Origin: Thiomicrorhabdus sp. zzn3
GTDB lineage: Bacteria > Pseudomonadota > Gammaproteobacteria > Thiomicrospirales > Thiomicrospiraceae
Assembly (NCBI RefSeq): GCF_029767755.1
Contig: NZ_JARUQS010000002.1
Coordinates: forward strand, 372,808-436,807
Length of the DNA stretch: 64,000 nt
Reading direction: 5' to 3'
The notes beneath the pieces were generated by a model that saw only the letters and a program-made list of their open reading frames with translations, searched no databases and had not been told where the DNA came from. Positions 8,610 through 16,717 of the stretch are shown one piece after another. Made by a program: the position numbers and the translations under genes. The first letter of the stretch is position 1. Every line of letters starts with the position of its first letter.

Positions 8610-8631
8610 AACGGAACAGGCCTGTTCCGTT
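8610..8631. repeat. Perfect 22-bp palindrome centred on CAGGCCTG
   Basis: The left half AACGGAACAGG is mirrored exactly. It lies 30 bases after the ccoS stop, ahead of the main terminator. As RNA it would form a stem without a loop, so a DNA-level role is equally likely. It is one member of the dispersed CAGGCCTG family. Confidence 0.9.
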
Positions 8632-8663
8632 TGTCAAAACAGTTTCTATTTTTTCACCTATAA

Positions 8664-8704
8664 AAAAGCCCGCTATAGAAAACCATCTGTGCGGGCTTTT
8701 TGCT
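8664..8704. terminator. Bidirectional terminator between ccoS and the convergent hypothetical gene
   Basis: AAAAGCCCGC (8664-8673) pairs with GCGGGCTTTT (8691-8700) around a 17-base loop, with an A run on the left and T-rich sequence on the right. It serves convergent transcripts from the cco genes and from the - strand gene ending at 8725. Confidence 0.85.
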
Positions 8705-8724
8705 TTTGAGGTGCAAGGCCGTGT

Positions 8725-9369
8725 TTATTTTGCTGAACTGTATTGCAGCGCTTCCGGGCCTTCCGGGTCAATGATCAGTTCCAATCCGCGTTGCTTGTAG
8801 AACCAGTGATCCAGTTGATCATCCTGTTTTTCCTTGTAATCCGGTTCGCCAAAACGCATGTCAATCGCGCGTTGCGTCAGGTTTTTGCGTGGAATCAGGG
8901 TTATGCTGGAAATGGTTTTATCGAGAAAGGCTAAATTGTCGGCGGACGACATTTTAACCTCTTTAGCCCCTGAGCCTGTTGGGCTGATCTTGGCGCCACG
9001 GTTATAAACGGCTTCTAGCTCTTCAGGTGAGGCGATCAGGCGCACGGCAATCGCCGCCTTAATCGAACCGATGAAAACCGTCGGGAAATAGGCCTCAGCA
9101 CTTTTATTGCTGCCGTCGTGATCGGTAAACAGACGCAGTTCAACATCCTTGCCATAGATTTCCATCGCTTCTCTAAGGGTGGTGTGTTTCAAGGTAATGC
9201 CTAAAGCGTGCAAATTCCCTTGTTCATCAAAGGCGGAGTTCCACGGCAGCATCGCCTCATCAACTTCTTCATGCTGTGGTTCAATCGAAATAAACAGTGC
9301 CAGCAGAAGAAAAGAACCGATCAGAACAATCAGAAACGGCGGGATTGAGCGTTTTTTAGAATCGGCCAT
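8725..9369 (-). CDS. Unrecognised membrane-anchored periplasmic protein (214 aa)
   Basis: I do not recognise a family. A basic N-terminus (MADSKKRSIPP) precedes one membrane helix (about 11-28), and the remaining 185 residues look soluble and charged, so the protein is probably anchored in the inner membrane and faces the periplasm. The C-terminal part has aromatic and acidic patches (LDHWFYKQRGLELIIDPEG) but no cysteine pair or catalytic motif. It is the last gene of a tight - strand run: two bases separate it from the preceding membrane protein gene. It converges on ccoS, with a shared bidirectional terminator. Confidence 0.8.
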   Translation of the reverse strand: MADSKKRSIPPFLIVLIGSFLLLALFISIEPQHEEVDEAMLPWNSAFDEQGNLHALGITLKHTTLREAMEIYGKDVELRLFTDHDGSNKSAEAYFPTVFIGSIKAAIAVRLIASPEELEAVYNRGAKISPTGSGAKEVKMSSADNLAFLDKTISSITLIPRKNLTQRAIDMRFGEPDYKEKQDDQLDHWFYKQRGLELIIDPEGPEALQYSSAK

Positions 9370-9371
9370 GG

Positions 9372-9974
9372 TTAGGACTCACCCTTGTTCTTGTTTGAGT
9401 CAGCGTGAGCCGGTGCTTCGTCACTGCCGTTGCCCAGTTCCGCATTCGCGCCCGCAGCGCGCGGCAGGAATTTTTCAATCGCAGGGTTGGAGATGCCATT
9501 CCCTGCGTCGTAAACCGAAATGCCGGTTTGCATAAAGGTAATCAGTACTGCCACAAAAATCACCACGGCGGCAAAGCGGATGGTAATGATCTCGCCCAGG
9601 TTGGTTTGCCCGCCTTCGGTCGAGAAATCGTTCATGGTGAAGCCGCCTGGGAAAATCAAGTCAATCAAGGTGTACAGTGCCACCATGCCGATGGCGATTG
9701 CATAGCTGATCAGCAGAATACGTCCGCGACGCCATGCCATGGTCCAGTGAGATGCCACAAACCAAGTGTCTTGTTCCACAACCTGCTTGCGTTTAAAGTA
9801 CAGATAAGCAATCACGAGTGAAGAGATTACCGGAACCAGCAGCAGTTGGGCGGTATCCCCAATTTCTAACACGATCATCGAAATGAATAGATGAGTGATA
9901 ATGATATTGATGTTGAAAATGTGGTGCGGCGTTTTCGCACGTCTCTTTTCATCTTCGGTAACCTGGTAGTGCAT
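9372..9974 (-). CDS. Unrecognised polytopic membrane protein (200 aa)
   Basis: About four hydrophobic helices are visible, near residues 20-38, 43-60, 88-112 and 130-150, with a basic loop between the second and third (YFKRKQVVEQ) and a disordered, Ala/Asn/Lys-rich C-terminus. No known domain is evident to me. GGAG stands a few bases before the ATG. The gene is followed after two bases by another membrane-anchored protein gene and preceded at 21 bases by the Hpt gene, so it belongs to the pip-dtd-hpt run. The pairing of these two unknown membrane proteins suggests they work together. This is an inference from position. Confidence 0.8.
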   Translation of the reverse strand: MHYQVTEDEKRRAKTPHHIFNINIIITHLFISMIVLEIGDTAQLLLVPVISSLVIAYLYFKRKQVVEQDTWFVASHWTMAWRRGRILLISYAIAIGMVALYTLIDLIFPGGFTMNDFSTEGGQTNLGEIITIRFAAVVIFVAVLITFMQTGISVYDAGNGISNPAIEKFLPRAAGANAELGNGSDEAPAHADSNKNKGES

Positions 9975-9995
9975 AACAACTCCGTTGTCTTGGGT

Positions 9996-10376
9996 TCAAT
10001 TCTGAATCGAATTTAAATAAGCATCCAAACGTTCTATTATCGCTGAATTTTCACTTTTAATCATTGAAAGAATCTGTGCAAGGGTATTGAACTTTTGAGG
10101 GGAAGCCTCTCCCCCGGCAGATTCTTGCAGCTGTTGGCACAGTTGAGGCAGGACGATGGCACCGATATTGGCCGAGCTGCCTTTCAGGGTATGGCATATA
10201 TCGGCCATTTTAGCGCTGTCATGCTGCTGGAGTGCCTCGATCAGGGCGTTGATGTGCTCCCGGCTGGTTTGGACGTAGCTTTGCAATATCAGCGCTAGGC
10301 GTGAACCGATGGCGGCATGCAGTTCGTCAAGATAGGCGATGGAAATGGAATCTTTCGCTGGCATGGCCAAGTCCAC
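9996..10376 (-). CDS. Histidine phosphotransfer (Hpt) domain protein
   Basis: A stand-alone Hpt domain of 126 residues. The phosphoacceptor motif CHTLKGSSANIGA places the active His at residue 62, and the surrounding helices (LQSYVQTSREHINALIEAL before, LPQLCQQLQ after) match the four-helix-bundle fold. Such proteins relay phosphate between hybrid kinases and response regulators. No kinase or receiver gene is adjacent, so its partners are elsewhere. The start is GTG overlapping the dtd stop (TAGTG), implying coupling; an ATG four codons downstream is an alternative start. Confidence 0.88.
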   Translation of the reverse strand: MDLAMPAKDSISIAYLDELHAAIGSRLALILQSYVQTSREHINALIEALQQHDSAKMADICHTLKGSSANIGAIVLPQLCQQLQESAGGEASPQKFNTLAQILSMIKSENSAIIERLDAYLNSIQN

Positions 10377-10813
10377 TAGACTTCAAGCCAGAAGGTGACG
10401 GGACCGTTATTGGTCAGCGAGACCTGCATGTCGGCACCAAAACGCCCGGTTTGCGGTGCCTGGTAAGCTTGTGTGACCGCAGCGACAAAGTCATCAAACA
10501 AAGGTTCGGCCTGCTGTGGTGGCATACTGCGGCTAAAACTGGGGCGCAACCCGGAACGGGTATCGGCCGCCAGGGTAAATTGCGGCACCAGCAACAGCTC
10601 ACCATTCACCTGCTGCACGTTCAGGTTCATTTTGTCGTTGTCATCGGCAAACAGGCGGTAGTGCAGCAGCTTATGGGTCATTTTCTGTACCGTCTCCATC
10701 GTGTCCTGCGGTTGGAATCCGGTCAATACCACCAGGCCTGAGCGGATTTTGCCCACGGTTTCACCTGCAATATCCACCTGCCCTTGAGTCACGCGTTGAA
10801 TCAGACAGATCAT
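10376..10813 (-). CDS. dtd: D-aminoacyl-tRNA deacylase
   Basis: DTD hydrolyses D-amino acids from mischarged tRNA in the cytoplasm. The N-terminal MICLIQRVTQGQV segment, the central KMNLNVQQ stretch, QFTLAADT...RPSF and the C-terminal NNGPVTFWLEV (the Gly-cisPro motif) match the family, as does the length of 145. The conserved SQxxT motif reads PQFTL here, with Pro in place of Ser. The start overlaps the pip stop by four bases (ATGA), so the two are translationally coupled. A CAGGCCTG copy lies in the coding sequence at 10733. Confidence 0.95.
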   Translation of the reverse strand: MICLIQRVTQGQVDIAGETVGKIRSGLVVLTGFQPQDTMETVQKMTHKLLHYRLFADDNDKMNLNVQQVNGELLLVPQFTLAADTRSGLRPSFSRSMPPQQAEPLFDDFVAAVTQAYQAPQTGRFGADMQVSLTNNGPVTFWLEV

Positions 10814-11772
10814 AGCGCCTCCATCTGGTCGGCAAAATCGTCGGTGGCCTGAACCAGCGCTTCGCTGATTTCCTCTTCAAACGCCGAGTGACCGGCACGA
10901 TTGCAGATGATCAGTTTGGCGTCGGGCAACTTTTCCACCAATTCAAAGGCCTGGTTGACCGGGCATACCATGTCGTAGCGTCCGTGAACGATGGTGATTG
11001 GCAGTTTGCGCAAAATCGCCGCATGCTTCAGAATCTGATTATCCTCAATAAAGGCATCATGATAGAAGTAATGGCATTCAATCCGCGCCATGGCCAAAGC
11101 ATGGAATGGATCGCCGAAGTGATTAACTAGATCGGGATCGGTCTGCAGGGTGGACGTGCGTCCCTCCCAAACGGACCAGGCCTCTGCCGCGCGCATGCGG
11201 GCTACCTCATCCTCACTGGTGAGGATGGTGTGATAAGCGGAAATCATGTTGCCGCGTTCCCTCTCCGCAATCGGGGCAATGAAGTCCTGCCAATAATCCG
11301 GATAAAAACGGTCGGCCCCTTGCTGATAGAACCATTCCACATCCTGTTTGCGACACAGAAAAATGCCGCGCAGAATCAAGCCAAGCGAACGCTCCGGATA
11401 GGTTTCAGCATACAGCAGTGCCAGCGTCGACCCCCAGGAGCCGCCAAATAACAGCCACTTGTCAATTTGCAGATGGCGGCGGATTTTTTCCATATCCTCA
11501 ATCAGGTGGGCAGTGGTGTTGTTGGTTAAACACGCATGCGGACGCGATTTGCCGCAGCCGCGCTGATCAAACAAAATAATGCGGTAACGGTCTGGATTGA
11601 AAAATTGGCGATGCACCGCACTGTAGCCGCCACCGGGGCCGCCGTGGAGAAACACCACAGGAATGCCGTCAGGATTACCACTCTCTTCAACATGCAAGGT
11701 GTGCCGGTGGTCAACTTGCAAACTGTGTTGGGTGTAGGGTTCAATCGGGGGGTAGAGGGCGTGATAGTGCAT
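10810..11772 (-). CDS. pip: Proline iminopeptidase
   Basis: Alpha/beta-hydrolase (peptidase S33) that removes N-terminal proline from peptides. Visible elements are the oxyanion motif HGGPGGG, DQRGCGKS, and the nucleophile elbow GGSWGS. The catalytic Asp is probably in HGRYDMVCP and the His in RAGHSAFE. Length 320 agrees with the cytosolic monomeric type. No signal peptide is seen. It is the first gene of the pip-dtd-hpt run and lies downstream of typA, from which it is separated by a terminator. Confidence 0.95.
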   Translation of the reverse strand: MHYHALYPPIEPYTQHSLQVDHRHTLHVEESGNPDGIPVVFLHGGPGGGYSAVHRQFFNPDRYRIILFDQRGCGKSRPHACLTNNTTAHLIEDMEKIRRHLQIDKWLLFGGSWGSTLALLYAETYPERSLGLILRGIFLCRKQDVEWFYQQGADRFYPDYWQDFIAPIAERERGNMISAYHTILTSEDEVARMRAAEAWSVWEGRTSTLQTDPDLVNHFGDPFHALAMARIECHYFYHDAFIEDNQILKHAAILRKLPITIVHGRYDMVCPVNQAFELVEKLPDAKLIICNRAGHSAFEEEISEALVQATDDFADQMEAL

Positions 11773-11833
11773 GTTATTCTGTATTTTTTCTGATTATTCC
11801 ATCAGTTTACCCAATTTATCGGGATTTTAAAGT

Positions 11834-11881
11834 AAAAAAGCCGATCTGAAAGGCAGCGAACTCCCTATTCAGACCGGCTTT
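11834..11881 (-). terminator. Terminator of typA
   Basis: A 14-position inverted repeat (AAAGCCGATCTGAA against TTCAGACCGGCTTT, one mismatch) lies 33 bases after the typA stop. Read on the - strand it ends in a run of six Ts, the right orientation for typA. Confidence 0.85.
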
Positions 11882-11913
11882 ATCAAGCGTTATGTGATGG
11901 GTAAACGTTTGGC

Positions 11914-13734
11914 TTAGTCTTTTTGACGGCCCGCGCGTTTACGCTCGTTTTCCGTCAATAGTTTTTTACGGATACGTACGCTTTCTGGGGTGACTTCAAC
12001 CAGCTCGTCATCGTCGATAAATTCCAACGCCTGCTCTAACGAGAAACGGATCGGCGGGGTCAACGTCAAGGCTTCATCCGTACCGGCGGCACGCATGTTG
12101 GTCAGCTGCTTACCTTTTAGAGGGTTAACCGTCAGGTCGTTAGCACGGCTGTGCAGACCGATGATCATGCCTTCATAAACCTCATCACCGTGGCCGATAT
12201 ACAGACGTCCGCGGTCTTGCAGGTTGAACAGCGCGAACGCCAGTGCTTTACCTTGACCCATAGAGATCAATACCCCGTTAGTGCGCTCACCGAGCGAACC
12301 GGAGAATTTCGGACCGTAGTGAGAGAAGCTTGAGAAGATCAAGCCGTTACCCTGAGTGGCGGTCATGAATTCGGTACGGAAACCGATCAAACCGCGTGAA
12401 GGAATCACAAAGTCGATACGCACGCGACCGTGTCCGTCTGGAACCATGTCGACCATTTCGGCTTTACGCATCCCCAGTTTCTCCATGATCGTTCCCTGAG
12501 ATTCTTCCGGAACGTCAACGGTCAGGTTTTCATAAGGTTCCTGGATTTCGCCATCCACTTCCTTGAAGATAACTTCGGGACGTGAGATCCCCATTTCAAA
12601 GCCTTCACGACGCATGGTTTCGATCAGAACCGACAAATGCAGCTCACCACGGCCAGAAACGCGGAACTTGTTGGCGTCATCTGTATCTTCAACACGCAAT
12701 GCCACGTTGGTCAGAAGTTCTTTTTCCAAACGTTCGCGAATCTGACGCGAAGTCAACAACTTACCTTCCTGGCCCACGAATGGTGAATCGTTAACCTGGA
12801 AAGTCATGCTGACCGTTGGCTCGTCAACCGTCAATGGAGGCAACGCTTCCGGGTGGTTTGGATCACACAAGGTATCCGAGATGTTCAATGGGTCCAGACC
12901 GGTAAAGGCGACGATGTCCCCCGCATGCGCTTCGTCGACGTTAATACGCTCAAGACCGTGATAGCCGAATAGCTCACCGATCTTACCGTTACGCTTATTG
13001 CCTTTCGCGTCGATGATGCTGACCGGCATACCGACTTGAACCGAACCACGCTTGATACGCCCGGTACCGATGACCCCTTTATAGGTATCGTAATCCAGAG
13101 AGATACATTGCAGCTGGAACGGACCGCCTAGATCCACGTCCGGTGGCGAGACTTTTTCCACGATGGTTTCAAAGACCGGCTGCATGTCACCGTCACGGAC
13201 ATCGTCATCGTAGCCGGCAAAACCGTTCAGACCAGAGGCATACAAGACATCGAAGTCCATCTGCTCATCAGTGGCCCCCAACCGGTCGAACAGGTCGAAA
13301 GTCTGATCCAGTACCCAGTCCGGACGTGCGCCAGGACGGTCGATTTTGTTGATGACGACGATCGGCTTCAGACCTTGCTGTAGCGCCTTTTCGGTTACAA
13401 AGCGGGTTTGCGGCATCGGTCCTTCAACCGAGTCAACCAATAGCAATACCGAATCCACCATCGACAGGATACGCTCTACCTCGCCACCGAAGTCGGCGTG
13501 GCCCGGAGTGTCCACGATATTGATGCGGTAGTCGTTCCAGTTGATGGCGGTGTTTTTAGACAGGATGGTGATGCCACGCTCTTTTTCCAGGTCGTTGGAG
13601 TCCATCACGCGCTCGCCGGTATCTTTGCGCTCGTCCAATGTGCCGGATTGACGCAGCAATTGGTCAACTAGGGTGGTTTTACCGTGGTCAACGTGAGCGA
13701 TAATGGCGATATTACGAATATGTTGTGTACTCAT
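11914..13734 (-). CDS. typA: Ribosome-associated translational GTPase TypA/BipA
   Basis: Translational GTPase of the EF-G-like family that acts in ribosome assembly and stress adaptation. The G motifs are all present near the N-terminus: AHVDHGKTT (G1), the RGITI switch region, [11 protein letters not shown] (G3) and NKIDRPGA (G4). The C-terminal half has the TypA-specific [10 protein letters not shown] and the tail [17 protein letters not shown]. The length of 606 is typical. The region upstream carries a TATAAT at 13838-13843 on the - strand, which gives a leader of about 95 bases. Confidence 0.97.
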   Translation of the reverse strand: MSTQHIRNIAIIAHVDHGKTTLVDQLLRQSGTLDERKDTGERVMDSNDLEKERGITILSKNTAINWNDYRINIVDTPGHADFGGEVERILSMVDSVLLLVDSVEGPMPQTRFVTEKALQQGLKPIVVINKIDRPGARPDWVLDQTFDLFDRLGATDEQMDFDVLYASGLNGFAGYDDDVRDGDMQPVFETIVEKVSPPDVDLGGPFQLQCISLDYDTYKGVIGTGRIKRGSVQVGMPVSIIDAKGNKRNGKIGELFGYHGLERINVDEAHAGDIVAFTGLDPLNISDTLCDPNHPEALPPLTVDEPTVSMTFQVNDSPFVGQEGKLLTSRQIRERLEKELLTNVALRVEDTDDANKFRVSGRGELHLSVLIETMRREGFEMGISRPEVIFKEVDGEIQEPYENLTVDVPEESQGTIMEKLGMRKAEMVDMVPDGHGRVRIDFVIPSRGLIGFRTEFMTATQGNGLIFSSFSHYGPKFSGSLGERTNGVLISMGQGKALAFALFNLQDRGRLYIGHGDEVYEGMIIGLHSRANDLTVNPLKGKQLTNMRAAGTDEALTLTPPIRFSLEQALEFIDDDELVEVTPESVRIRKKLLTENERKRAGRQKD

Positions 13735-13837
13735 TCAGGAGTTACTCTCTCTCGTGCTTAGGCGCGGATGTCTCTTTTCTCTGATAAAACAGTCGCTTAG
13801 TGTGGGAACACGGGCCTAAGGGTTTAAAAAAGGGAGT

Positions 13838-13843
13838 ATTATA
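13838..13843 (-). promoter_or_regulatory. Probable -10 element for typA
   Basis: TATAAT on the - strand, 104 bases upstream of the typA ATG. No convincing -35 is seen at the usual distance, so this rests on the -10 and its position alone. The 234-base gap here contains nothing else but the inverted CAGGCCTG pair. Confidence 0.4.
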
Positions 13844-13935
13844 AAGAAATTTGACGAGGAATATAGACAAAAACCGCTTAACCCCTCGAATTTATGTAAT
13901 TATTTCAGGTGGTTAAACCGGCTTTTTGAAACGCA

Positions 13936-13958
13936 ACAGGCCTGGTGGGCAGGCCTGT
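13936..13958. repeat. Inverted pair of CAGGCCTG copies forming a hairpin at a gene end
   Basis: ACAGGCCTG and CAGGCCTGT face each other around the loop GTGGG, giving a nine-pair stem. It lies ten bases past the stop of the YeeE/YedE gene (13969) and could terminate it, although the following T tract is short. The arrangement resembles inverted uptake-sequence pairs of Neisseria and Haemophilus, which act as terminators; the parallel is an inference. Confidence 0.85.
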
Positions 13959-13968
13959 CGAAAATACA

Positions 13969-14493
13969 CTAAGGCCGGTCGCAGCTGTCTTCTTTCAATG
14001 TGTCGCGAATTCGGCCGTTATTAGCGATAAAGCTTTGCAACACGCCATAAGCCATGGTGCCCAGCAGCAAGCCGCCTAACACAAACAGCGCACTGAGCTT
14101 GCCTTCACCAAGCATAGCGGGAACCGTGCCCGGACAGGAGGCGGTCATCGCCCAGCCGATACCAAACAGCATGGCGCCGGCAATCAGGCCTTTTTGGTAG
14201 GGTTTTTTGACAAAGTCCACCTCGGCCCCGGTAGTGACCGCGCGCACATGGAATTTTTTGAGCAGAAATACACCGATCATCGCTATGATGACCGCGGTGA
14301 CAATCACCTCCATCAGCTGGAAGTCGATCATCAAAAACATTTTGGCGTGATAATCAAAGGTGGTGGCCCCTGCACGACTCATCAAAAAACCAAACATCAA
14401 GCCCATCAGCAGGGCGAGAAAGTTGGAACGATACACAAAGCTGAACGAGATCAGAAACAGCTTGATGCTTTTCAGTAATGGAAATTTATACAT
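13969..14493 (-). CDS. YeeE/YedE-type sulfur transporter half, second of a pair
   Basis: Polytopic inner-membrane protein of the YeeE/YedE (TsuA-like) family, associated with uptake of thiosulfate or other reduced sulfur. About four to five helices are visible. The family Cys motif appears as MTASCPGTVPAML near residue 118. At 174 residues it is a half-size form; full TsuA is about 350. The upstream gene encodes the other half, with 36 bases between them, so both probably form one transporter. A sulfur-oxidiser context fits. The exact substrate cannot be told from the sequence. Confidence 0.9.
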   Translation of the reverse strand: MYKFPLLKSIKLFLISFSFVYRSNFLALLMGLMFGFLMSRAGATTFDYHAKMFLMIDFQLMEVIVTAVIIAMIGVFLLKKFHVRAVTTGAEVDFVKKPYQKGLIAGAMLFGIGWAMTASCPGTVPAMLGEGKLSALFVLGGLLLGTMAYGVLQSFIANNGRIRDTLKEDSCDRP

Positions 14494-14529
14494 AATCGAA
14501 TCCGTTAACCGTTTTAGTCAGCCGCGCCG

Positions 14530-15021
14530 TTAAAAGTTAAAAAACAGCAGTTGCGTAGTGACAAAAGCGCTGATGAAAAACACCGCACCAGCCAGCAGGC
14601 TGGGCGGATTCATCATCGCACCACCCACCAGGGCATGCCCTGTGGTACAGGCTCCAGCCAGTCGTGCGCCAAATCCGAGCAGCATGCCGCCGAACATCAG
14701 CCAGATCGCTTTAGCCGCATCCGACTGCGGCAGAATGTCTTCATACATGCCCATGTCAAAGGTAATGTGCCACGGTTCCGGTGAGGTCAATGCACTCAGC
14801 AGGCCTCCCAGAGGAATCCCGATTAAAAACCACAGCTTGGTATTGTTTGGGTTGCTGTATTCGCCTTCACGGTAATACTGCATTTTTTTACAGATCAGGC
14901 CACAAACATTGCCGTAACCCGTTGAACAACCGGCTGGTTTTCCCATTAGCCAGAAGTGCAGGATGACAAAAAAGCCAATGGCCAAACCTCCAAGCCAGCC
15001 GGCCCAGACGATCACATCCAT
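14530..15021 (-). CDS. YeeE/YedE-type sulfur transporter half, first of a pair
   Basis: Second half-size YeeE/YedE protein, with 163 residues and four to five helices. The typical motif GARLAGACTTGHALVGG (near residue 118) contains the conserved Cys that relays sulfur species through the pore in TsuA. Further cysteines are in KPAGCSTGYGNVCGLICKK. AAGGA precedes the ATG, and a good sigma-70 promoter lies just upstream at 15060-15088. It is the first gene of the two-gene unit. Sequence and pairing support a role in sulfur-compound import. Confidence 0.9.
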   Translation of the reverse strand: MDVIVWAGWLGGLAIGFFVILHFWLMGKPAGCSTGYGNVCGLICKKMQYYREGEYSNPNNTKLWFLIGIPLGGLLSALTSPEPWHITFDMGMYEDILPQSDAAKAIWLMFGGMLLGFGARLAGACTTGHALVGGAMMNPPSLLAGAVFFISAFVTTQLLFFNF

Positions 15022-15059
15022 AAGTGTTTCCTTATAAATAATTTTTATAGAGTAACAAT

Positions 15060-15088
15060 ATTTTGTCTATTTCGATATCCGGGGTCAA
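15060..15088 (-). promoter_or_regulatory. Sigma-70 promoter for the YeeE/YedE pair
   Basis: On the - strand, TTGACC (15088-15083) is followed after exactly 17 bases by CAAAAT (15065-15060). The predicted start is about 32 bases upstream of the ATG at 15021. Confidence 0.6.
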
Positions 15089-15175
15089 AGTAGGGATTTT
15101 TGCTCTCGGATAAAAGATTTTTATGAAATATAAGAAATCTGTATGTCTAGCGAAAAAGTGTGTTTATTCAAACTG

Positions 15176-16258
15176 TTATTTAGGCGTCACAAAGGCATGT
15201 TGGCTGAGCGTATGCAGATCGCGCCAGGCGCGACCAAATGCAGAATCATTGAAGACCGCCATCATGCCGGCGCGGGCTTTCAAAAGGTCGATCGCTGTAA
15301 GGCAATCCTGCACCATGTCCACACCCGCTTGCTGCACCTGGTGACGCAAGGCTTCTTCAGGATTATGACCGTTTTCGGCTTGTTTCCAAACCTCTTCGGC
15401 TAACTGGTAGAGCCGGTCACGAGCGGAGAAAATCAAGCGATGGGCCCTATCGCAACGTTGCTGAACGTCGGCATCTTCGGCAAGCGGTTGTGAGCAAGCC
15501 GGCAGATATTTGTGCTGGGCAAATTCACTGAAAGCGGTCAGTGCATGTTGCGCAATGCCGATGGCCACGCTGGCAAAAGAGAGGCTGGCCAGGGTTTCCA
15601 GCGGGCAGCGAAAAATCGGATCGTCCAATAGCGGTTCGTTAGCGAGGGAGAAGGTATAGGCTTTTGTCACCGCAACCGCGTCGATGCTGAAATCGTGGCT
15701 GCCGGTGGCTTGCATACCGAATACCGACCAGGTGTTATGAATCGTCACTTGATCAGCAGGCACGGCCACGGCGGTGATTTCATTGCCGTTGCCGTCAATT
15801 TGGCAGTTGGCGGTAAACCAGGTGGCGTGATGCGCGCCGCTGGCATAGGCCCATCGGCCGGAGACGTTGAAGCCGTTTACGGTTGTGGTTGCCATGCCGG
15901 ACGGTGTGCCCGAACCGGCAATCACCGCACGTTCCGGCGCAAAGATTTCCCGCGCGGCGACGTCTTCGATAAATCCGGAAAACAGTCCGCCGCCGGCGCC
16001 GATCATCACCAGCCATCCGGTCGCGCCGTCCGCCGACGCTACCAATTCAAACACACGCAGGGCCGTCAACAGATCGGTCGGTTCGCCATTGTAGGTTTGT
16101 GGAATAAACAATCGGAACAAGCGCTGTTCGAACAGCGCTTCCAAAACATCATTACGCAAATGCCCAAGTTGCTCGGACTCTGCGGCGGCCTGTTTAATGA
16201 ATGGCAGAAGCGCGCTAACGCTGTCCAGTAACTTTTGGGAGGTTGAATGTTGGCGCAT
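15176..16258 (-). CDS. Acyl-CoA-dehydrogenase-fold flavin-dependent monooxygenase
   Basis: The fold is that of acyl-CoA dehydrogenases: an N-terminal helical domain, a central beta domain with GRWAYASGAHHATWF and GMQATGSHDFSID, and a C-terminal helical bundle. The WSVFGMQATGSHD signature and the lack of a clear catalytic Glu suggest the group D flavin monooxygenases (DszC, SfnB, HpaB-like) rather than a true dehydrogenase. These use reduced flavin from a partner reductase. Length 360 is slightly short for this group. It lies just downstream of metH and a small membrane gene, and upstream of the sulfur-transport pair, so an organosulfur substrate is an attractive but unproven guess. Confidence 0.8.
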   Translation of the reverse strand: MRQHSTSQKLLDSVSALLPFIKQAAAESEQLGHLRNDVLEALFEQRLFRLFIPQTYNGEPTDLLTALRVFELVASADGATGWLVMIGAGGGLFSGFIEDVAAREIFAPERAVIAGSGTPSGMATTTVNGFNVSGRWAYASGAHHATWFTANCQIDGNGNEITAVAVPADQVTIHNTWSVFGMQATGSHDFSIDAVAVTKAYTFSLANEPLLDDPIFRCPLETLASLSFASVAIGIAQHALTAFSEFAQHKYLPACSQPLAEDADVQQRCDRAHRLIFSARDRLYQLAEEVWKQAENGHNPEEALRHQVQQAGVDMVQDCLTAIDLLKARAGMMAVFNDSAFGRAWRDLHTLSQHAFVTPK

Positions 16259-16325
16259 GACTGGTTGTGGGAGAAAATGAAAATGGTTTTTCTAAACTAA
16301 ATTAACCAGGCTTGGTGACTTTTGG

Positions 16326-16622
16326 TTATTTAGTGTAGGTTTCATTGCGGTTGCGCCACAGTTTGGCCACCGCCTTGTCGCTGCCTAAATAGGCCACCAG
16401 CAAACTGAGCAGGCCTATGGCTACGAAAATAAGCACCGGGAACAGCCCCGCAATCTGATTGGCGAGCAGTGAAAAATAGGCACCGACAAACCCGAGTGAG
16501 ACAAACATAAAGCCCATGACTTTCAGCACCTTGCGGTGCGAGGGACTGTATTCAAAATCCCCTTCGGCATTTTCCAGAGGATTCAGAATCGGGGCGGCGA
16601 GTTTGAGTAATAAATTTTTCAT
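16326..16622 (-). CDS. Small two-helix membrane protein (98 aa)
   Basis: I recognise no family. Two hydrophobic helices (about residues 35-53 and 59-79) with short loops suggest a hairpin in the inner membrane, and both ends are charged. The ATG follows metH by about 95 bases, and a clear terminator (16683-16707) separates them, so it may have its own promoter. Downstream is the flavin monooxygenase gene after 67 bases. Confidence 0.7.
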   Translation of the reverse strand: MKNLLLKLAAPILNPLENAEGDFEYSPSHRKVLKVMGFMFVSLGFVGAYFSLLANQIAGLFPVLIFVAIGLLSLLVAYLGSDKAVAKLWRNRNETYTK

Positions 16623-16682
16623 GGGTATGAGTGTAACCAGTTGCGGACCGCATGTCTAATGGTTGGATGTGCTTAGAAAGTG

Positions 16683-16707
16683 AAAAGGGCGAATAAATCG
16701 CCCTTTT
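16683..16707 (-). terminator. Terminator of metH
   Basis: AAAAGGGCGA and TCGCCCTTTT pair perfectly over ten bases around the loop ATAAA, eleven bases after the metH stop. The A and T flanks make it workable on both strands. Confidence 0.88.
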
Positions 16708-16717
16708 GTATAGACAG

